Source: JAJYSO01 sp964495935 (GTDB lineage: Bacteria > Bacteroidota > Bacteroidia > Flavobacteriales > Flavobacteriaceae). Taken from it: 64,000 nucleotides of DNA. Below, piece after piece: positions 28,561 through 36,143 of this stretch. Made by a program: the position numbers and the translations under genes. Position 1 is the first letter of the stretch; each line of letters begins with the position of its first letter. The notes below the pieces were generated by a model. That model had not been told where the DNA came from. It did no database searches and worked only from the letters and a program-made list of their open reading frames with translations. The stretch is from assembly GCA_964495935.1 (NCBI GenBank), contig CAZBXQ010000008.1, positions 1 through 64,000 on the forward strand, in the 5' to 3' direction.

Positions 28561-28582
28561 TAGTAGCGGGAACTGGATTCGA
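28561..28582 (-). other. tRNA 3' end remnant, likely attachment site of the conjugative element
   Basis: On the minus strand this reads TCGAATCCAGTTCCCGCTA plus CTA: the 3' half of a T-loop and T-stem and the acceptor strand of a tRNA. Upstream of it (higher coordinates) the match ends inside the T-loop, and no anticodon or D arm follows. An element that integrates into a tRNA 3' end leaves exactly such a short duplicate at one end, with the whole tRNA restored at the other end, here outside the window. The tRNA identity cannot be told from 22 bases. Confidence 0.7.
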
Positions 28583-28851
28583 TCGGTCAGTATGTTCGCT
28601 AAATCAACATTTATAAAGCGTTGATTTTGATTTGTTTGATATTGTTAACGATTCTTGTTTTGACCGGAATATGACCGGTCCGATATCGTGTAATTGAGTA
28701 TTGCTGCTGCGTTCGTGGCGTTTGTTGTTACATTTTGTTTTCATTTTTTCATTTTTCTCTCTGTGTATATTTTTGATCCCCCCTTTTATATACTTTTTTT
28801 TGTAACTCTGTAAAAAATGATATAAGTAATTAGAATATAGATAGTTATAAG

Positions 28852-28905
28852 GTTACAAAAAAAGTTACAAAAGTTACAAAAGTTACAAAAGGGAAGTTTT
28901 GTAAC
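28852..28905. repeat. Tandem GTTACAAAA units with an inverted copy
   Basis: GTTACAAAA occurs at 28852, 28864, 28873 and 28882; the last three have a nine-base period. An inverted copy, TTTTGTAAC, is at 28897-28905, so AGTTACAAAA and TTTTGTAACT form a ten-base-pair hairpin with a GGGAAG loop. Read on the minus strand, this may also end the repressor transcript. Being about 300 bases from the attachment site, the units could be arm sites for integrase or a directionality factor. Confidence 0.6.
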
Positions 28906-29309
28906 TATTTATCTGTTTTCAATTCTTGTTGATGTATAGACACGTGTTGACTAAGGTCTGCGTATCTTTTTTTTAACTTTTGGTTCGCAGCCTGTAAACG
29001 GTCGATTTTTTCCCGTTGCAGGCTGGCCAGCTCTTGAAGGGTTTCTAATGATTCTAAGCGTGTTTTCAATAAAATATTCGTAGGCGGTGCCGTTTCTGCT
29101 TTTAGCATGGCGCCTTTCTCGGCGAATAACCAATCTAAGTTAAGGTCGGGGTACAATTCTATTATGAGCTGTATCTTGTCAAGGCCCATACTCTTATTGA
29201 TGCTGTTGATATATCCGTTGGAGACTCCTAAGGATTTTTCAAAAGCCGCATTGGTCATGCCTTTACGAGCGATATACATTTTCAGCCTTTCCTTTACTTT
29301 CATTTTCAT
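28905..29309 (-). CDS. XRE-family repressor with C-terminal coiled coil
   Basis: A 134-residue regulator. The helix-turn-helix is at about residues 18-45 (MTNAAFEKSLGVSNGYINSI), followed by LNLDWLFAEKGAML, a pattern common in Bacteroidota phage and ICE repressors. Residues 75-130 are Leu/Gln/Lys-rich and should form a coiled coil for dimerisation. It is transcribed away from the small HTH gene at 29458, with two palindromes between them (29320-29355), so it probably controls that divergent promoter. Confidence 0.83.
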   Translation of the reverse strand: MKMKVKERLKMYIARKGMTNAAFEKSLGVSNGYINSINKSMGLDKIQLIIELYPDLNLDWLFAEKGAMLKAETAPPTNILLKTRLESLETLQELASLQREKIDRLQAANQKLKKRYADLSQHVSIHQQELKTDK

Positions 29310-29319
29310 TTGTTTCTAA

Positions 29320-29355
29320 ATTAGATTGGTATCTAATTGATATAGAGTATCTATA
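29320..29355. promoter_or_regulatory. Two operator-like palindromes
   Basis: ATTAGAT (29320-29326) and ATCTAAT (29331-29337) are perfect inverted repeats around TGGT. TATAGA (29341-29346) and TCTATA (29350-29355) are perfect inverted repeats around GTA. Both lie between the divergent repressor and HTH genes, the expected place for operators of the repressor at 28905. Confidence 0.6.
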
Positions 29356-29385
29356 AAATGGCATTAGAGTGATTGAATATTTCAA

Positions 29386-29417
29386 TTTGTATATTAGGAA
29401 ATCGCTCTATATCTTTG
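29386..29417 (+). promoter_or_regulatory. Bacteroidota-type promoter of the element's early genes
   Basis: TTTG at 29386-29389 and TATCTTTG at 29410-29417 are exact matches to the -33 and -7 boxes, 20 bases apart. Transcription would start at about 29424, 34 bases before the ATG of the HTH gene at 29458, and would run into the primase-helicase gene. Confidence 0.75.
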
Positions 29418-29457
29418 TTGAACAATTCAGTTAAATAGTTTAAACGAATATAATAAA

Positions 29458-29694
29458 ATGAATATTTCTAAAGACATTTTAGATCGACTTTATGAAGATC
29501 GCAAGTTTCGAATGGGGATGGCATTAGCTTTAGATGTGTCGGAGAACCAAGTCTATTATCTGATTAAGAGCACGAGAAGAGGGAGCTCCAAAAGATTCTT
29601 GGATAAAAAATCCTTAGAATATTTACGTGGAGCTGGTTATGTGGATGCGGAAATTTTAACGGAGGAAGATTATGGCGCTGAGGGAATGAGCTAA
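29458..29694 (+). CDS. Small HTH protein (Cro-like partner)
   Basis: A 78-residue protein with a probable helix-turn-helix (RMGMALALDVSENQVYYLIK, residues 18-37). It faces the XRE repressor gene, an arrangement like the cI/cro pair in phages. It would thus be the first gene of the element's plus-strand operon. Target sites would be the palindromes at 29320-29355. Confidence 0.65.
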   Translation: MNISKDILDRLYEDRKFRMGMALALDVSENQVYYLIKSTRRGSSKRFLDKKSLEYLRGAGYVDAEILTEEDYGAEGMS

Positions 29695-29736
29695 TGTTTA
29701 GAATGGATTTAGAGCCATTCATTAATTAAAAAAGTC

Positions 29737-32685
29737 ATGGGGATGACGAAATATGGATTAACCAAAGAGGATGTTCTGAAAGCAACAAACGATGGTCTTG
29801 ATATACTTGAGAAATTATATCCAGAAGGCCGTCAAAAGGGAAAGCGTTTCCCAAAGTTCACTCTCAGCTTTAGAGAAGAGCGTACACCAAGTGCCTGTTT
29901 CTTTAGAAATAGGAACACTGGGATTTATTGGGTGAAAGATTTTGGCGGTGAAGCTTTCGATCCCATCTCGTTGGTAATGAAAGAAAAGAAGCTGAGCTTT
30001 TATGAAGCTCTTCAATGGATTGCCAATGAATTTGGTATAAAGAAAGGAGATAGCTCCGTTCGGAAGTTTGATTGTAAGATTGAATTCATTCTTGCTGAGG
30101 ACTATCAACAAGACGACCAGTACTTCTTTGATAGAATTGAAACATGCTCTAAGGCTCAGCTAAAAGTCTTGGGGCCATTGGTCAACAATGATACTCTTAA
30201 ACGATGTGGGGTAACTGCTTTAAAAAGTTTCACGCAAATTAAACAGTATCCTGCGAATTACTCCAAAGTGCCTGAGAGGGCTGGCAAGAAGTTTCAGATA
30301 ATATACTATTCAAGGGAGGATTATCCGATATTCTTAATTGAGGATAGTGGCGCCCAAAAGATATACGAACCCCTAAAGAAGGATAAGAACTTTAGGTTTC
30401 GTCATGTCCCGGGTAAAAAGCCCGTTGATCTTCTAATGGGGCTTTCTCGGTTAGAGAAGAACTACAAAGAGCGGAAGCATAATAGCGACAAGGACAATGA
30501 AGGGGCGGATAAAAATGGCGAAGAAAAGGATTACCGGTTGGATCGTATTATCATTGCAAGCGGTGATAGGGATGCAATGAATGTGTCTTCTTTGGGGTAC
30601 CCTGTGGTTTGGAAAAACAGTGAAAGCGAGCCCTTGAGTTGGCAGAATTATGAGAGACTTCGAACTATTTCTAAGGAGATCATCAATATTCCTGATATTG
30701 ACGAAACGGGATATAAGATGGGGGTTCGTTTGGCCTTGAAGTTTATTGATATCAAAACTTTATGGCTCCCGAAGTGGATTGCAGAAAGTAATTATAGAGG
30801 GAAACCGAGAAAGGATTTCACCGATTTATGTAAGGCCGTTTGTCGTGATGATGACAATATAGACGAAGCTAAATCTTTGACGGGATTGGTTGGTGCATTG
30901 GTTAAAACGTCGCTCCCCGCTCGATTTTGGAACTCGTACACGGACAAGGATGGTATTCTAAAGTATGCTTTCAACTCAGAGGCTTGCTTTTGGTTCCTTA
31001 ACTATAACGGATACTATACTTATAAGGACGACTATATGAAAGTGCCTTATTCCTTTGTTCATGTTAAGGATAATATCGTTAGAAAAGTAGATGTTACCGA
31101 AGTGAAAAATTTTCCGGGCGATTGGGTTCGAGAAAAGCACAAGGGCATAAAGCTTTTAAACTTTATTCATGATACGACAAAGTTGAACGACGTGAAATTG
31201 TCCAAGCTGCAAAGGTTTAAGGGTGAATTTGAGCAAACAGGGGCTAATTTCCAACGGTTGTTCTTTGCCGACGAGTATTGGGAGGTGACTAAGGACGGGG
31301 TGAGTTGTGGACGCTACAATAACTTAGATAGTAATGTATGGGACTACAAATTGTTGGATTGCCAACCTGTATTGAATGATGAAAAATGCTTTTCTATAAG
31401 AAAAGACGGAACGAGTTGGGATATTGACGTTCTACGGAATGATAACCTTTTTTTTAACTTTCTTATCAATACATCTCGCGTGCACTGGAAGGAAACTGGA
31501 TTGTATCCTTTTAAGGCGGAAATACAAAGATGTTCAACCCAGAGTGAACGGGATAAGGTGATTCGCCGTTATCAGCAGTATAAACTGGAACATAAATTTG
31601 ATTTGACGGAGGCAGGTCTTTCTGAGGGACGTATCAACGAACAGAAGCTCCATTTAATCAATAAGATTTTCGCTATCGGTTATCTTCTACATAATTATAA
31701 GAGGGAAGATAGACCTTGGGCGGTGCTTGCAATGGACCATAGAATCAGCGATACCTCGGAAAGTAATGGAGGATCCGGGAAATCCTTAGTCTTTGCTAAA
31801 GCTATCCCTGAAATGTTACAGGCCTATAAGTATATCGCTGCGAATGATCGTAAGGTTTACACCGATAAACATATGCTCGGTAATGTTACACCTGATACTG
31901 ATTATATCCTGTTTGATGATGCTGACAGCCATTTCCCGATGAGAGATATTTTTACTTTGGTGTCGGGTGAAATGAGCATTCGTTCCGTTTACCAAAACAG
32001 CCGAACGATTAAGTTTACTGATAGCCCTAAAGTAGCATTTACATCCAATTTTGGGATTTGGGGGAACGATGGTTCCACTAATCGACGTTTACTCTATTGT
32101 GATTTTTCGGACTACTATCACTATCATCTTGATGAGTATTTTGAGACATGGACGGTTCGTGATGATTTTGGAAAAAATTTGTTTTCTGAATTTACCGAAA
32201 AGGAGTATTCGGATTGGGTCAATTTTATGGTGGAATGTTTGGTTTTTTATCTCGGATGTAAAGATAAGATAGATCCCCCTATGGACCACATTAATAAGAG
32301 AAATCAGAAGCAAAGTATGGGAGACGATTTCTTTGAATGGGCTAATTTGTATTTCAATGAGCCTGAAACCAACCGAATTAATTCGCCTATTTATCGTACA
32401 GAGATTTACAGACTTTATAATAGTCTCCAAGAGAAAGCCCGGAATAAACTTACCCCGCAACGGTTTAAAAAGAAGATAGAATTGTGGTGCGAATATTACG
32501 GATATGTTTTTAACCCTACCGACTTCTTAACTAAGGATGGGGAAGTACCGAGAGGTAAATGGGATGGCATGACAAGTCAGATGTGGTTAATCCGAGACAA
32601 GGAAGGTAGAGGTGCAGCACGGATGACCGAAGATAAGACGGGTGATTCGGAGGATGTTGATGAAGATGAATTGTTTGGTTTTTAA
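29737..32685 (+). CDS. Primase-helicase (TOPRIM-like part and D5/SF3-type ATPase)
   Basis: A 982-residue replication protein. Residues 30-110 resemble the CHC2-type primase start without its Cys ligands (YWVKDFGGEAFDPISLVMKE). A TOPRIM-like segment RIIIASGDRDAMNVSSLGYP is near 270. The ATPase has Walker A SNGGSGKSLVFAKAIP near 675 and Walker B DYILFDDADS near 723, with later VAFTSNFGIWGNDGSTNRRL (sensor/arginine region). It likely primes and unwinds DNA for replication of the excised element. The small genes at 32694-35529 follow on the same strand. Confidence 0.85.
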   Translation: MGMTKYGLTKEDVLKATNDGLDILEKLYPEGRQKGKRFPKFTLSFREERTPSACFFRNRNTGIYWVKDFGGEAFDPISLVMKEKKLSFYEALQWIANEFGIKKGDSSVRKFDCKIEFILAEDYQQDDQYFFDRIETCSKAQLKVLGPLVNNDTLKRCGVTALKSFTQIKQYPANYSKVPERAGKKFQIIYYSREDYPIFLIEDSGAQKIYEPLKKDKNFRFRHVPGKKPVDLLMGLSRLEKNYKERKHNSDKDNEGADKNGEEKDYRLDRIIIASGDRDAMNVSSLGYPVVWKNSESEPLSWQNYERLRTISKEIINIPDIDETGYKMGVRLALKFIDIKTLWLPKWIAESNYRGKPRKDFTDLCKAVCRDDDNIDEAKSLTGLVGALVKTSLPARFWNSYTDKDGILKYAFNSEACFWFLNYNGYYTYKDDYMKVPYSFVHVKDNIVRKVDVTEVKNFPGDWVREKHKGIKLLNFIHDTTKLNDVKLSKLQRFKGEFEQTGANFQRLFFADEYWEVTKDGVSCGRYNNLDSNVWDYKLLDCQPVLNDEKCFSIRKDGTSWDIDVLRNDNLFFNFLINTSRVHWKETGLYPFKAEIQRCSTQSERDKVIRRYQQYKLEHKFDLTEAGLSEGRINEQKLHLINKIFAIGYLLHNYKREDRPWAVLAMDHRISDTSESNGGSGKSLVFAKAIPEMLQAYKYIAANDRKVYTDKHMLGNVTPDTDYILFDDADSHFPMRDIFTLVSGEMSIRSVYQNSRTIKFTDSPKVAFTSNFGIWGNDGSTNRRLLYCDFSDYYHYHLDEYFETWTVRDDFGKNLFSEFTEKEYSDWVNFMVECLVFYLGCKDKIDPPMDHINKRNQKQSMGDDFFEWANLYFNEPETNRINSPIYRTEIYRLYNSLQEKARNKLTPQRFKKKIELWCEYYGYVFNPTDFLTKDGEVPRGKWDGMTSQMWLIRDKEGRGAARMTEDKTGDSEDVDEDELFGF

Positions 32686-32693
32686 TTCGAGTT

Positions 32694-33044
32694 ATGGAAG
32701 CGTTAGAATGTAACAGAAAAGAAGTGCTAAACCAAATTGCGGTTGTTGGTCTTAGTCCTTTAGTGTTTTGTGAGTTCTTTCAAGGGATGGAGGTTATTCA
32801 GATGCAAGGAAAGAAGTCTAAAGAATGCATTTTTGGAGTGTATTTTAATAACAATAAAGTGGGGCATATTTATTTGGGCGGTGTGTACAACCGGTTCGAA
32901 GTGCGAGCACTTTCTGATAAGTATTTACCACCCCATATGGATGAACTGAAGCAATACGTCCGCCGTAGTAAAGGCGTTTGGTATTATCAATACCCGGGTG
33001 AAAAGTATGTATGGGTAATGAACAAAGTTTTGAAGAAATTATAA
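32694..33044 (+). CDS. Hypothetical protein of the conjugative element
   Basis: A 116-residue protein eight bases after the primase-helicase, so likely co-transcribed. It is rich in Val, Tyr and Lys, with WYYQYPGEKYVWVMNKVLKK at the end. No signal peptide or motif. I do not recognise a family. A hairpin terminator follows at 33046. Confidence 0.65.
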   Translation: MEALECNRKEVLNQIAVVGLSPLVFCEFFQGMEVIQMQGKKSKECIFGVYFNNNKVGHIYLGGVYNRFEVRALSDKYLPPHMDELKQYVRRSKGVWYYQYPGEKYVWVMNKVLKKL

Positions 33045-33045
33045 A

Positions 33046-33067
33046 AGCGTGGCTGGGGAACCACGCT
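33046..33067 (+). terminator. Terminator-like hairpin
   Basis: AGCGTGG (33046-33052) and CCACGCT (33061-33067) form a seven-base-pair stem with an eight-base loop directly after the stop codon of the gene ending at 33044. No T run follows, so it may only slow or process the transcript. Confidence 0.5.
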
Positions 33068-33103
33068 GATAAATAAACTAACCATTGGATAATCCTGAAA
33101 GCA

Positions 33104-33430
33104 ATGATTTGTGCAAAGGTAGGGATTGTATCCGAAAAAGTGAGATATATGAATCATGATGCAAAATACGATTTAAGTACTCCGTTACTTGATCTTACGG
33201 TAGGGGAATTTATGGAGTTGCAGCAGTCCATTAGGTCTAAGAGAAAGATAGACTTTATCTATGGATATGGCGGATTGCAACAGTTGCTGGGGTGCTCAGT
33301 GAGCTTTGTTGCTAAACTGAGAAGGGAAGGCACGTTGGATGAGGCCACCTATCAAATCGGACAGATTATAATGTTCGACCGTGATAAGGTGCTGGAAATT
33401 ATGAAGCGTAGGGCAAGAGAAAAAAGATAG
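33104..33430 (+). CDS. DUF3853-like small DNA-binding protein
   Basis: A 108-residue protein with LDLTVGEFMELQQSI and GYGGLQQLLGCSVSFVAKLR, followed by IGQIIMFDRDKVLEIM. This is the layout of DUF3853 proteins: a short entry helix and a winged or excisionase-like helix-turn-helix. Such genes are frequent in Bacteroidota mobile elements. The conserved part begins at residue 16 (MNHDAKYDLS), so a start at 33149 is possible. Confidence 0.7.
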   Translation: MICAKVGIVSEKVRYMNHDAKYDLSTPLLDLTVGEFMELQQSIRSKRKIDFIYGYGGLQQLLGCSVSFVAKLRREGTLDEATYQIGQIIMFDRDKVLEIMKRRAREKR

Positions 33431-33452
33431 ATAAACTAACTAACACAATATT

Positions 33453-34070
33453 ATGTACTACAACAGATTTAATGATCGGGGGATCAGGATTTCATTGGAA
33501 GCAATGAAACAAGCGTATTCTATCAGTTTGTTTAGACAACGCTACGAAAAAGGCTACATGCGACTGGTAGGAGAGGATTTTTTTACGGAAGAAAAGAGTA
33601 TCTGCGAGGAATTGGCTAAAGCTATCGACGTATTATCGGAACATCTTAGTAGGCTTGATAGGTGGAATCAATCCGCAAATAAGAAGAAGGATGGTAGCAA
33701 TGTGGAGCGGCTGATCGTTAATGATATCCCATTTGTGGTGTGTGAAACGAAAGTGAGATTCTTAGGACGCACTAACGGGGAGGATGATATCTTTCTGATC
33801 ACCGATAGAAAGTATGGCCGGATTTTGAAGGGGCAAGTAGATTCCCTACCCGATTTTCCGATGCTTGTGACGTGTGCCCTTGAATCCAAGGACCAAGAGG
33901 ATTTCAAAATGGTTCGTAAATTATTTAAAAAGTCAAAAACTGATGATGACACCTTTCTTTACGACTACAATCATTTTGCGAGGTATATGGATACAAAATA
34001 CCCAGCGCTCAAAAAGAAAGAGGGTTCAGTTGACGACGAGATTCAGATAAGGAAAACCGGTACGCTATGA
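33453..34070 (+). CDS. Hypothetical protein of the conjugative element
   Basis: A 205-residue soluble protein with mixed charge. It has no signal peptide, membrane segment or familiar motif. Its stop overlaps the ATG of the next gene (ATGA at 34067), so the two are translationally coupled. Function unknown. Confidence 0.65.
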   Translation: MYYNRFNDRGIRISLEAMKQAYSISLFRQRYEKGYMRLVGEDFFTEEKSICEELAKAIDVLSEHLSRLDRWNQSANKKKDGSNVERLIVNDIPFVVCETKVRFLGRTNGEDDIFLITDRKYGRILKGQVDSLPDFPMLVTCALESKDQEDFKMVRKLFKKSKTDDDTFLYDYNHFARYMDTKYPALKKKEGSVDDEIQIRKTGTL

Positions 34071-34303
34071 CCACGCAAGAGAAACAACAGTTTGCTAAGA
34101 ATATAAGTGAGGCCTTTAGAATAGTTACTGAGGCGTATTTAGAATACGGGATGAAACTTCTGGAATGTAATGATGTTTCGGAAAGCGCTACTGTAGTAGA
34201 AATCATGGATGGCCTCAATCAGCTGCAAACGGATTGGCATTATTATGAGTTGTCATTAATTAACAGAAGGCGTAAGGAATTGAAGAATGATAAAGGAATT
34301 TGA
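34067..34303 (+). CDS. Small hypothetical protein
   Basis: A 78-residue, mostly helical, acidic protein with no known motif. It overlaps the preceding stop by four bases and the next gene by 17 bases, which shows it belongs to a tight operon of accessory genes. Confidence 0.6.
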   Translation: MTTQEKQQFAKNISEAFRIVTEAYLEYGMKLLECNDVSESATVVEIMDGLNQLQTDWHYYELSLINRRRKELKNDKGI

Positions 34304-34571
34304 TGTTATGAACAAAGAAAGGATAAAGATCATTTTTGAAGAGAATGGGGATTCGCGTATGCCACGCTGCGAAATGCACTTTGCCAATATTGAAGAACTA
34401 AGGACAGTTATTGTAGGCAAAAAGATTGTGCTGCAATATGAGGATGCGCCTTATCAGATTGCTGGATATTTGGAAAGGGTTGATGACAGTTTAGTTTTTC
34501 TTTCCAACGAATCCGACGGAATAAAAAGTTACCCCACAATAGGTATTAGTAGTGTTTTAATAGAGAATTGA
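34287..34571 (+). CDS. Small hypothetical protein
   Basis: A 94-residue protein, or 87 residues if the ATG at 34308 is used. It has alternating hydrophobic residues (IKIIFEENGD, VIVGKKIVLQYEDAPYQIAG) suggesting a small beta-rich fold. No family recognised. It sits between coupled accessory genes. Confidence 0.6.
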   Translation: MIKEFDVMNKERIKIIFEENGDSRMPRCEMHFANIEELRTVIVGKKIVLQYEDAPYQIAGYLERVDDSLVFLSNESDGIKSYPTIGISSVLIEN

Positions 34572-34576
34572 ATACC

Positions 34577-35305
34577 ATGGGTAAATTAGAGAGAATTAAG
34601 AACCAGATTGCTGCCCTGTTGGATAAAACTGTAGATAGAGGGGCTTCCGAACAGGAAATGTTGATGGCGATCAAGAAAGCTGAACAGCTGATGCGAAAAT
34701 ATTGTATTGCCATGTCGGAACTTCCGAATAGAGGTAATCAAGATAAGTGTGTACTTAAATTACACCCTAAGTTTAAGACAGGATATAAAACGGAGTATTT
34801 TCTTTCTGCACTGGCGGAACTGTTTGATTGCGAATACTTTTGGAATAATCAAAACGTAGCTTTCTTTGGGTACAAAGAGGATGTTAAATTATGTATCTAT
34901 TTCTATGATTTAATTTTAATGATTTGTTTTAGGGAAAAGGAGGCTTTTCTCAAGTTATACAAGAAAGTAGCTAAGGGGAAAGGTCAAAATGGTAGAACCT
35001 TGGCTGCCAATTTTGTAAAAGGCTTTTTATTTTCAATTGCGGCCAAATTGGAACGCATGTATTCTGAAAAAAAGGCCGAAAGCAACTCTAATGAGCGAGG
35101 CTTAGTATTGGCAAAGAAAAAGAGAGTGGAAAATGAGTTTGCAGCTCAGGAATTCAATATTAGAACTGTTTCATCGAGCCTTGAAATCCGTAGTTATGAG
35201 GCTTTTCTTCGTGGGAAAAAGAGGGGCGATGAGACTGAACTTCTGTATGCGGTTGAGGGATCAGTACATTCGCCTCAATTAGGAATTAGCGGCCCCGTGC
35301 TATAG
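34577..35305 (+). CDS. DUF2786-domain protein
   Basis: A 242-residue protein starting at the ATG of MGKLERIKNQ, five bases after the preceding stop; a TTG at 34568 is less likely. Residues 1-45 match DUF2786: KIKKAEQLMRKYCI-type sequence (here AIKKAEQLMRKYCIAMSEL) preceded by ASEQEMLMA. The middle has KTEYFLSALAELFDCEYFW and LAANFVKGFLFSIAAKLE. DUF2786 proteins are common in phages and mobile elements; their role is unknown. Confidence 0.78.
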   Translation: MGKLERIKNQIAALLDKTVDRGASEQEMLMAIKKAEQLMRKYCIAMSELPNRGNQDKCVLKLHPKFKTGYKTEYFLSALAELFDCEYFWNNQNVAFFGYKEDVKLCIYFYDLILMICFREKEAFLKLYKKVAKGKGQNGRTLAANFVKGFLFSIAAKLERMYSEKKAESNSNERGLVLAKKKRVENEFAAQEFNIRTVSSSLEIRSYEAFLRGKKRGDETELLYAVEGSVHSPQLGISGPVL

Positions 35306-35316
35306 ATATTATCGTG

Positions 35317-35529
35317 ATGGAGAAAGCGGAGAGTAAGAGCAAACGAGATAAGCAGCGTTATAATGCTCATTATAGGTTAAGAAAAAAAGGATTCGACGTA
35401 TCTGCCAAGGATCGAACTATTTTCATGGAATCCCTCCTTTCTGATGATACAATTCCAGTAACGGTGCAACAGTTGGTGAGAAATTTTGGATATAAGGTGC
35501 AGCTGGTGATTCATTATGAATATGAATAA
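35317..35529 (+). CDS. Small hypothetical protein whose stop lies in the guide-RNA scaffold
   Basis: A 70-residue basic protein starting MEKAESKSKRDKQRYNAHYR. No motif is recognised. Its TAA (35527-35529) lies within the first bases of the conserved 79-base element at 35525, so the element is its 3' untranslated end. The same arrangement holds for the Cas12f-like gene and the PH-domain gene further on. Confidence 0.6.
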   Translation: MEKAESKSKRDKQRYNAHYRLRKKGFDVSAKDRTIFMESLLSDDTIPVTVQQLVRNFGYKVQLVIHYEYE

Positions 35530-35603
35530 CAAAATAAGTGGGGCGGTTGAGCGTCCTTGGGTTGAGGGGAGACCACTCGACAAATCTTTCAAAATGGAGT
35601 GAG
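35525..35603 (+). ncRNA. Conserved 79-base guide-RNA scaffold, copy 1
   Basis: One of four near-identical copies, each directly joined to a CRISPR-like array. Three hairpins can be drawn. H1: GGGCG (35541-35545) with CGTCC (35552-35556), loop GTTGAG. H2: GTTGAG (35561-35566) with CTCGAC (35576-35581), inner GG/CC. H3: CTTT (35586-35589) with GGAG (35596-35599). In copy 3, H3 reads CTTC/GAAG: two changes that turn G-U pairs into normal pairs, supporting the stem. The H1 loop GTTGAG is complementary to CTCAAC, the 3' end of every complete repeat. It resembles the scaffold of a tracrRNA or TnpB-type omega RNA. Confidence 0.75.
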
Positions 35604-35837
35604 GTTGGGAACGACCACTTTTTGGATGGTATTCTCAACAAGGGTCTCCAATTTCACATGGATCTTGCAGTTGGGAACAACCACTTTTTGGATGGTATTC
35701 TCAACCAAGCGACAATTCATTAATGAACGAGGATGGTTGTGAACGACCACATTTTGGACGGTGTTCTCAACAATCAAGGTTATAAAGTCAAAATTGCTAA
35801 TAGTAGGAACAACCGCATTTTGTAGAGTAATTTCGAG
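35604..35837 (+). CRISPR. CRISPR-like array 1 (3 spacers)
   Basis: Repeats of 36 bases at 35604-35639, 35670-35705 and 35736-35771, and a worn final repeat at 35802-35837. Spacers of exactly 30 bases lie at 35640, 35706 and 35772. The repeat starts GTTGGGAACG and ends GGTATTCTCAAC; its ends pair over eight bases (GTTGGGAA with TTCTCAAC). The decay of the last repeat gives the direction: plus strand, the same as the scaffold in front. The spacers differ from each other and I saw no match elsewhere in the window by eye. Confidence 0.9.
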
Positions 35838-35851
35838 GGATACAATTTCGA

Positions 35852-35883
35852 TTTGCATATGAAAAATATAAAGTATAAATTTA
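35852..35883 (+). promoter_or_regulatory. Promoter of scaffold 2 and the Cas12f-like gene
   Basis: TTTG at 35852-35855 and TAAATTTA at 35876-35883, 20 bases apart, fit the -33/-7 pattern with a variant last base. TTTACAGTATATAA follows. Start of transcription would be near 35890, twelve bases before scaffold copy 2. The same promoter block recurs at 37612-37643. Confidence 0.65.
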
Positions 35884-35901
35884 CAGTATATAATGACAAT
35901 A

Positions 35902-35980
35902 AATAACAAAATAAGTGGGGCGGTTGAGCGTCCTTGGGTTGAGGGGAGACCACTCGACAAATCTTTCAAAATGGAGTGAG
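35902..35980 (+). ncRNA. Conserved 79-base guide-RNA scaffold, copy 2
   Basis: Same sequence as copy 1, starting AATAACAAAATAAGTGGGGC and ending GGAGTGAG. Unlike the other three copies it does not touch a coding region; it follows its own promoter by about 12 bases. A transcript from that promoter would be almost exactly scaffold + array 2, then the mRNA of the Cas12f-like gene. Confidence 0.75.
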
Positions 35981-36082
35981 GTTGGGAGCGACCACATTTT
36001 GGATGATATTCTCAACCAAGGGAAAGAAATGGACAAGAAAAATAATGTTGGGAACGGCCACATTTTGGATGGTATTCTCAAC
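35981..36082 (+). CRISPR. CRISPR-like array 2 (1 spacer)
   Basis: Two repeats at 35981-36016 and 36047-36082 around one 30-base spacer (36017-36046). The first repeat differs at two positions (GGGAGCG and GATGATATT), the second has GGAACGGCCA. The 61 bases after it lead to the ATG of the Cas12f-like gene and hold no further repeat. Confidence 0.88.
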
Positions 36083-36143
36083 GATAACTAAGTAGCGTAA
36101 GTAGAGGTAAGTATAGCGTAAGAATTGGGAATAAAATAATATT

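Noticed and set aside
28561..28582. A complete tRNA gene
   Set aside because: Only the last 22 bases are tRNA-like; no anticodon arm or D arm follows.
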